Source: Polycyclovorans sp964425915 (GTDB lineage Bacteria; Pseudomonadota; Gammaproteobacteria; Nevskiales; Nevskiaceae). Taken from it: a stretch of 64,000 bases of DNA. A program made the translations under genes and the position numbers. Shown one piece after another: positions 59,481 through 64,000 of the stretch. The stretch is taken from contig CAYROO010000004.1 of NCBI GenBank assembly GCA_964425915.1, forward strand, positions 62,001 to 126,000, written 5' to 3'. Numbering within the stretch: the first letter of the stretch is position 1; each line of letters opens with the position of its first letter. The notes beneath the pieces were generated by a model that made no database searches, was not told the DNA's origin, and saw only the letters and a list, made by a program, of their open reading frames with translations.

Positions 59481-60194
59481 TTACAGACTGTTCTTGTCGA
59501 TCAGCTTGTCGTCAAAGAACGTGACCTCGCCGGTCTGGACATCGTGCATGGCGCCGATCACCACCAGTTTGCCCTGCGCCACCAGGTCGCGGAGGATTGG
59601 ACTGCGCTCGACAATATTGCGCGCCGTCATGTCGACATTGGCGTGGGTCACGTCGCTGACGAACGCCTTGTTCTTTGAGCTCCGCTCTTCGTGGCGATGT
59701 GCAACTGAGTAGACCGCCGGGGCGATATTGGACAAGGTGCTCGTCAGGTTGCCCATCTCCACGTTGTCGCAGGCGCCCTTCACGGCCCCGCACTCAGTGT
59801 GGCCGAGCACGACGATCACCTTGGAGCCCGCCACTGCGGAGGCAAACTCCATGCTGCCCAGGATGTCGGAGTTAATGAAGTTGCCCGCGATGCGCACCGA
59901 GAAGATATCGCCCACACCCTTGTCGAAGACGATCTCATGGGGTACGCGTGAGTCGATACAGCCCAGTACGGTGGCCATCGGATACTGGCCGGTGGAGGTC
60001 TGCTTGATCTGGCTCAGGAAATCGCGCTCAACCGGTTTGTTGGCGAGGAAGCGCTGATTGCCGTCCTTCATCAATTGGACCACCTCAGTCGGTGTGAGCT
60101 TGGCCTGCGCCTCGGCGTCCAAGGGTTTGGTCAGATCACGGGCCGTCAGCTGGGACGAGAAGGCCAAGAGAGCCGCCAGAAGAATGGGTTTCAT
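59481..60194 (-). CDS. Periplasmic beta-carbonic anhydrase
   Basis: 237 residues. The signal peptide MKPILLAALLAFSSQLTA precedes a beta-class domain with zinc ligands Cys and Asp in LGCIDSRVPHEI (about 79-90) and His plus Cys in LGHTECGAVKGAC (about 133-145). RIAGNFINSD between them is also conserved. It interconverts CO2 and bicarbonate, here probably in the periplasm, aiding CO2 recovery or pH control. Start at 60194 gives the signal peptide; the frame to 60275 does not. Confidence 0.93.
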   Translation of the reverse strand: MKPILLAALLAFSSQLTARDLTKPLDAEAQAKLTPTEVVQLMKDGNQRFLANKPVERDFLSQIKQTSTGQYPMATVLGCIDSRVPHEIVFDKGVGDIFSVRIAGNFINSDILGSMEFASAVAGSKVIVVLGHTECGAVKGACDNVEMGNLTSTLSNIAPAVYSVAHRHEERSSKNKAFVSDVTHANVDMTARNIVERSPILRDLVAQGKLVVIGAMHDVQTGEVTFFDDKLIDKNSL

Positions 60195-60390
60195 GATGCG
60201 CACCGATGTGTGTGTGGCATTGAAACTAGGGATGGCGGAGCGTCGGGTCAATCGAGTTAATGCCCCGTTCATCAAAGGCTCACCGGGCGCTCATGTTGGG
60301 GCTGTGGTGCCGTGAACGCTGCCCGAGTTTTGGAGGTCTGGGGCTCGACGACGGCGACACGAGGACGCCGCCGCCGTCGAACCTGAGGGC

Positions 60391-61155
60391 TCAGAAACGG
60401 GAAAAGTCCGGCTTGCGCTTTTCGGCGAAGGCTGTAAAGGCCTCTCGCGCTTCGGGCATTTTCAGCATGGGCATGAAGTAGCTGCCTTCCACTTCGATGG
60501 CTTCGGCCACCTGCGGATAGCGCCACTTGCGCATCAACATCTTGGTGACCTTCATCGCATTGGGGGGCAGGGCCGCCATCTGCAAGGCCTTGGCGCGGGC
60601 GTGGGCCTCGACCTCGGCATTGGGTAGCACCGCGTTGACCAGGCCCACCGCGTGGGCGTGCTGGGCGCTGAAGGCTTCGCCGGTCATCACCAGCTCGGCG
60701 GCGCGCTGGTGGCCCATCAGGCGCGGCAGCAGGTAGGTGGCGCCGTACTCGGGGCAGAAGCCGAGCGAGGCGAACGGCATGCTCAATTTGGTCTTTTCGC
60801 CACAGTAGACCAGCTCGCAGTGCAGCAGCAGGGTGACGCCGACACCGACAGCGATACCGCAGGCTGCGGCCACCACCGGCTTCTCGAAGGCAAACAGTGC
60901 CTGCATGAAGCGCGATACCGGCGTGTCGGTGCTGGTCGGCGGGTTGTTGAGAAAGTCGCCCATATCGTTGCCGGCGCAGAAGCAGTCAGGCTGGCCGGCC
61001 AGCAGCAGCACACGGACCTCGGGATCCTCGTTGGCGGTTCGAATCGCCTGGGCCAGCGTGTCGTACATCGGCCCGGTCAGGGCGTTTTTCTTGTCGGGGC
61101 GATTGAATCGCAGGGTGGTCACGCGGTCGGCGTGTTCGATCAGGATGTCGCTCAT
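60391..61155 (-). CDS. Enoyl-CoA hydratase/isomerase family protein
   Basis: 254 residues. Crotonase fold with RPDKKNALTGPMYDTL (about 19-34), CFCAGNDMGDF oxyanion segment (about 58-68), and ASLGFCPEYGATYLLPRLMG (about 127-146). The FCPEYGAT segment resembles delta3,delta2-enoyl-CoA isomerases, so double-bond isomerisation in unsaturated fatty acid oxidation is possible. Cytoplasmic, single-gene unit. Distinct from the crotonase at 26732. Confidence 0.9.
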   Translation of the reverse strand: MSDILIEHADRVTTLRFNRPDKKNALTGPMYDTLAQAIRTANEDPEVRVLLLAGQPDCFCAGNDMGDFLNNPPTSTDTPVSRFMQALFAFEKPVVAAACGIAVGVGVTLLLHCELVYCGEKTKLSMPFASLGFCPEYGATYLLPRLMGHQRAAELVMTGEAFSAQHAHAVGLVNAVLPNAEVEAHARAKALQMAALPPNAMKVTKMLMRKWRYPQVAEAIEVEGSYFMPMLKMPEAREAFTAFAEKRKPDFSRF

Positions 61156-61250
61156 GGACGGCTCTCGTGCAAGGAAGGGCGGGGCGCCAGCGGCGCAGCC
61201 CTGAAGCGTGCCACAGCCCCGCCTGTACTGCTGGTTACCGATGGTCTCGC

Positions 61251-62186
61251 CTAGCCCGCCAGGAGATGGTCAAGCGGAATTCGCCACAGCGTCTCCGGCA
61301 TGCGCGGTGAAAAGAAGTGCAGATGTCCGATTCGGCGCAGGCCCACTTCCGCGGGCGACAGGATGCGGCGTGTGAGCTGGGCATTGGCGTAGAGACGCAG
61401 CTGCGCGGCGATATTCTTTGGTGTCGCGATGGGGTCGTCGCTAAAGCCCAGCGCCAGCAGGGGCTGGCGGACGTCGTCGAAGCGGTCGCGGCCCTGAGCC
61501 TGCAGCAATTCGGCGAAGTAGTCGGGACGCTGGCACCAGCGGAACCAGTCGGCGGCAACCCCCCGCGGTAGGTCGTCGCCCCAACCGATTCGAGCGTTCG
61601 GGGCGTAGCCCAGCCGGCGATACAGGGCCGGGCCCAGGCCCCCGACCAGGGCCCGCACCATGCTGCCGTAGAGCGGCGACATGTTGCCCCAGTACCCGAA
61701 GCCGCTGGCCAGCATCACTGCACGGTGAACGAGTCGGTGGTTGGGCATCAGGCCGAGCATCTGACCACCGACGCTGTGGCCGATAAAGCCGATCGAGAGC
61801 GCCGGCGCCAAGTCGTGCAGGTGTCCCAGCGCGGCAGGGAGATCCAGCAGTCCCCAATCACGCATGCGCGCCGGGTCGTCGCGCAGTGGCTGCAGGCGCG
61901 ACCCGCGAATGCCGCGGTAGTCGAAGGTCAGTGTGAGCAGGCCGCGGGCGGCGAGCCAGCGGGCATAGGCGCCGTAGAAATACTGGGGCACGCCGGTGGC
62001 GCCGCCGATCAGGATGGCGCCGCGCAATGACCCGACGGGGCGGAACACGCGCGCGTCGAGGACACGCCCGTCCTCGCAGTGCACCGCATGGGTCTCGACC
62101 CGGGTGGGCGGCAGCAGCCGCCGCTCGATGGCGTCATGCAGCAGGGGAAGGTCGGGTGAAGCGGGGAGGTCGAGGGTCGGGGTCAT
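61251..62186 (-). CDS. Alpha/beta hydrolase
   Basis: 311 residues. Serine nucleophile in IGFIGHSVGGQMLGLM (about 131-146), and a late His in LRRIGHLHFFSPRM (about 285-298). TFDYRGIRGS marks the conserved loop of a group of predicted hydrolases. Substrate not predictable. It is downstream of and in the same direction as the LysR gene, with a 90-bp gap that is AT-rich and may hold its own promoter. Confidence 0.85.
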   Translation of the reverse strand: MTPTLDLPASPDLPLLHDAIERRLLPPTRVETHAVHCEDGRVLDARVFRPVGSLRGAILIGGATGVPQYFYGAYARWLAARGLLTLTFDYRGIRGSRLQPLRDDPARMRDWGLLDLPAALGHLHDLAPALSIGFIGHSVGGQMLGLMPNHRLVHRAVMLASGFGYWGNMSPLYGSMVRALVGGLGPALYRRLGYAPNARIGWGDDLPRGVAADWFRWCQRPDYFAELLQAQGRDRFDDVRQPLLALGFSDDPIATPKNIAAQLRLYANAQLTRRILSPAEVGLRRIGHLHFFSPRMPETLWRIPLDHLLAG

Positions 62187-62276
62187 GGGGCACTCCTTGC
62201 GAAGAGATGGCCCGATGCTAGGAAGCGCCTAAGTCCGCGACAAACGATGATTTCGCCCGCCATAGGTGAAAAACAA

Positions 62277-63161
62277 TCATCTGTTCTGCGGCAGCAGCGC
62301 CTGCAGCCACGACAGCAGGGCCCGGATCGCAGGGCGTTCGCCTTCACCCTTGCGGTGCACCAGCCAATAACCGGCAGCCGGTTGCGGCGTGCCGGGCCAT
62401 GGTGTGATCAGCCGCCGATCGGCAAGCCAGGCGTCGATCAAAGGGCGCAGGCCCAACGCGACGCCAACGCCGCGATGGGCTGCCTGCAGCAGCGCCAGGT
62501 AGCTGTCCACCCAAACTTCACTGCGCGCCGGAGGCAGGCTGAGGTTCATGCGTCGCGCCCATTGATCCCAGGCATCCGGTACGGCCGTGGACTGTAGCCG
62601 GGGCAAGGCGACCAGTCGGTCGAGGTCATCACCGCCGCGATGAAGGCTAGGGCTGACCACCGGCACCGCGTAGACATCGAGCAGGTGAACGGCGCTGACG
62701 CCAGGCCAGCGCCCACGGCCGAAACGCAGGGCCACATCGACATCCTCGCGGAGCAGGTCGCGCGATTTCTGTGAGGTGTCCAGGCGCAGGTCGATCTCGG
62801 GATGGCCGCGGGTGAAAGCGGCCAAGCGGGGCAGGATCCACTCGTCCGCCACGAAACTCCCGAGCGTCAAGGCCAAGCGCTCGTGGCCCTGGGCAGTCTG
62901 CAGCTCGCGTGTGGCCTCGGCGATCAGCCCGAAAGCGTGGTCAAGTGCGTCGGCATAGGCGCGGCCCGCGGGCGTCAGCACCAACTGACGCACACGGCGC
63001 TCGAACAGCAAGGTGCCGAGATCGGCTTCCAGCGCACGGATCTGGTGACTGACGGCCGACGGCGTCAGGCTGAGGACTTCGGCCGCGGCCTTGAAGCTGC
63101 CCTCGGCCGCCGCGATGCGGAAGCTGTCCAGCGTCGAAAGCTTGGGCAGCCGCCGTTTCAT
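62277..63161 (-). CDS. LysR-family transcriptional regulator
   Basis: 294 residues. N-terminal HTH: LDSFRIAAAEGSFKAAAEVL and SLTPSAVSHQIRALEADLGT (about 9-50), then a periplasmic-binding-protein-like effector domain (about 95-290). The pattern of the effector half resembles GcvA-type members. It starts 19 nt after the acetolactate synthase stop and reads away from it, so the usual divergent LysR target is not visible; the alpha/beta hydrolase gene downstream is a candidate target. Confidence 0.9.
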   Translation of the reverse strand: MKRRLPKLSTLDSFRIAAAEGSFKAAAEVLSLTPSAVSHQIRALEADLGTLLFERRVRQLVLTPAGRAYADALDHAFGLIAEATRELQTAQGHERLALTLGSFVADEWILPRLAAFTRGHPEIDLRLDTSQKSRDLLREDVDVALRFGRGRWPGVSAVHLLDVYAVPVVSPSLHRGGDDLDRLVALPRLQSTAVPDAWDQWARRMNLSLPPARSEVWVDSYLALLQAAHRGVGVALGLRPLIDAWLADRRLITPWPGTPQPAAGYWLVHRKGEGERPAIRALLSWLQALLPQNR

Positions 63162-63180
63162 CGCGGTGGCAGCACGCGGC

Positions 63181-64000
63181 TCAGAACAAATCGGCCTTGT
63201 CGACTTTCTCAGCCGGTGCCTGACGTTCGCGGGTGGGAATCCAGTCGCCGGTGATCATCTGGTCGTAGCTCATGCCCGGCCCCACCATGGGATAAACGCC
63301 GGCATCCGGGTCGATGATCACTTCCAGGAAGGCCGGCCCCTCAAAGGCGATGAACTCGGCTACGACACGGTCGAGATCTGCCTTGCGCTCCACGCGCACC
63401 GCGAACTTGTAGCCATCGGCTTCGGCGGCCTTGATGAAGTCTTTCTGGTGCAGGCTTTTGTCCGAAGCGGAGTAACGGCTGTCGAAGAACAGTCGCTGCC
63501 ATTGCTTCACCATGCCATCGCCGAAGTTGTTCAGCACCACCACTTTCACCGGCAGGTTGTAGGTGGTGACCGTCTCAAGCTCGCCCAGGTTCATGCGGAT
63601 GGAGGCATCGCCATCGATGTCGATGACCACCTTGCCGGGCTGGGCGAACTGGGCGCCGATGGCGGCCGGCAGTCCGAAGCCCATGGTGCCCATCGAGCCC
63701 GAGGTGAGCCACAGGCGCGGGTGCTTGAAATCAAAGTACTGGGCCGCCCACATCTGATGCTGGCCAACGCCGGTGGCCACCACCGCCTCACCACCGGTGA
63801 TGCGGTTGATCGATTCGATGACGGCGTATGGCTGGATGCTGTCGGAGGCGCGGTCGTAGTTGAGAGCGTACTGTTGCTTGAGCGCCGCGATGTGCTGGTG
63901 CCAGGCCTGATAGTCGGGCGCGAAACCTTCATCGGTCAGGTAGGCACGCAGCTGTTCCAGCGCGCGGTCGGTCTTGCCAAGATGGTGCCAGTGCACCTGC
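63181..64000 (-). CDS. ilvB: Acetolactate synthase large subunit, 3' part
   Basis: The C-terminal 272 residues of a TPP-dependent enzyme; the gene continues off the right edge. TPP/Mg motif GDASIRMNLGELETVTTYNL (about 18-20 residues after DIDG) and NNFGDGMVKQWQRLFFDSRYS are typical of acetohydroxyacid synthase. It condenses pyruvate with pyruvate or 2-oxobutyrate in branched-chain amino acid synthesis. The assignment to ilvB rather than ilvI or ilvG cannot be settled without the N-terminus or the small subunit. Confidence 0.85.
   Translation of the reverse strand, partial: QVHWHHLGKTDRALEQLRAYLTDEGFAPDYQAWHQHIAALKQQYALNYDRASDSIQPYAVIESINRITGGEAVVATGVGQHQMWAAQYFDFKHPRLWLTSGSMGTMGFGLPAAIGAQFAQPGKVVIDIDGDASIRMNLGELETVTTYNLPVKVVVLNNFGDGMVKQWQRLFFDSRYSASDKSLHQKDFIKAAEADGYKFAVRVERKADLDRVVAEFIAFEGPAFLEVIIDPDAGVYPMVGPGMSYDQMITGDWIPTRERQAPAEKVDKADLF

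Noticed and set aside
1..64000. CRISPR array, rRNA operon or prophage structural genes
   Set aside because: No regularly spaced direct repeats, no rRNA-like sequence and no capsid, tail or terminase genes were seen.

Overview
The window is high-GC DNA of gammaproteobacterial type. The strongest lineage signal is the conserved order mltD-gloB-yafS-like methyltransferase-rnhA-dnaQ at about 40.8-44.7 kb, an order known from enteric and other Gammaproteobacteria. Several fatty-acid and alkane oxidation genes suggest a hydrocarbon- or lipid-degrading environmental bacterium (Nevskiales/Xanthomonadales-like). That placement is an inference; no rRNA gene is present to test it.

The window has four parts. 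(1) 1-12.2 kb is part of a conjugative element: a MobF relaxase/helicase (TraI), F-type TraG and TraH, a LuxR-family regulator, small hypothetical genes, a winged-helix gene next to an origin-like region (DnaA boxes plus short repeats), and an AlpA-like/DUF3693-like regulator pair with a tandem 19-bp operator. Seven copies of a 20-bp palindrome, GACTTTCTCATGAGAAAGTC, are scattered here, and each contains an ATG at its centre that opens a gene or a short leader ORF. (2) 12.2-23.6 kb is a mosaic around tRNA-Arg(TCT): a complete tRNA, an integrase 3' remnant, an IS3-family element, a CYP153-type P450/ferredoxin/AraC locus with an acyl-CoA catabolic operon, an inverted IS remnant, a 5' tRNA half, an intact tyrosine integrase and a D-armless tRNA-like 3' piece. 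The 9.9 kb from 12344 to 22199 are bounded by inverted IS ends. (3) 23.6-26.6 kb is a second, similarly arranged CYP153-type P450/ferredoxin/AraC locus. (4) 26.7-64 kb looks like ordinary chromosome: a crotonase, glutamate dehydrogenase, nitrilase-family hydrolase, two Crp/Fnr regulators, a yybP-ykoY (manganese) riboswitch before a TMEM165/GDT1-family transporter, PepSY/cytochrome b561, GH3 and GH31 lipoprotein glycosidases, a GGDEF protein, a KefB-like antiporter, the mltD-dnaQ block, an ArsR-methyltransferase fusion, a histone H1-like Lys/Ala/Pro protein, fadBA, an amidohydrolase-like lipoprotein, an unassigned three-gene membrane operon, an acyl-CoA dehydrogenase, a periplasmic beta-carbonic anhydrase, an enoyl-CoA hydratase, a LysR regulator and the 3' part of an acetolactate synthase gene.

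Functionally, the P450/ferredoxin pairs would hydroxylate an aliphatic substrate. A GMC alcohol dehydrogenase that probably took the next step in the island copy has been cut by the IS element. The thiolase-like, hotdog, acyl-CoA dehydrogenase and hydrolase genes would handle CoA-linked products, which would feed into the chromosomal fadBA, acyl-CoA dehydrogenase and crotonases. The items most worth following up are the start-codon palindromes, the tRNA-Arg/integrase mosaic, the origin-like region and the three-gene membrane operon at 55.4-57.5 kb.
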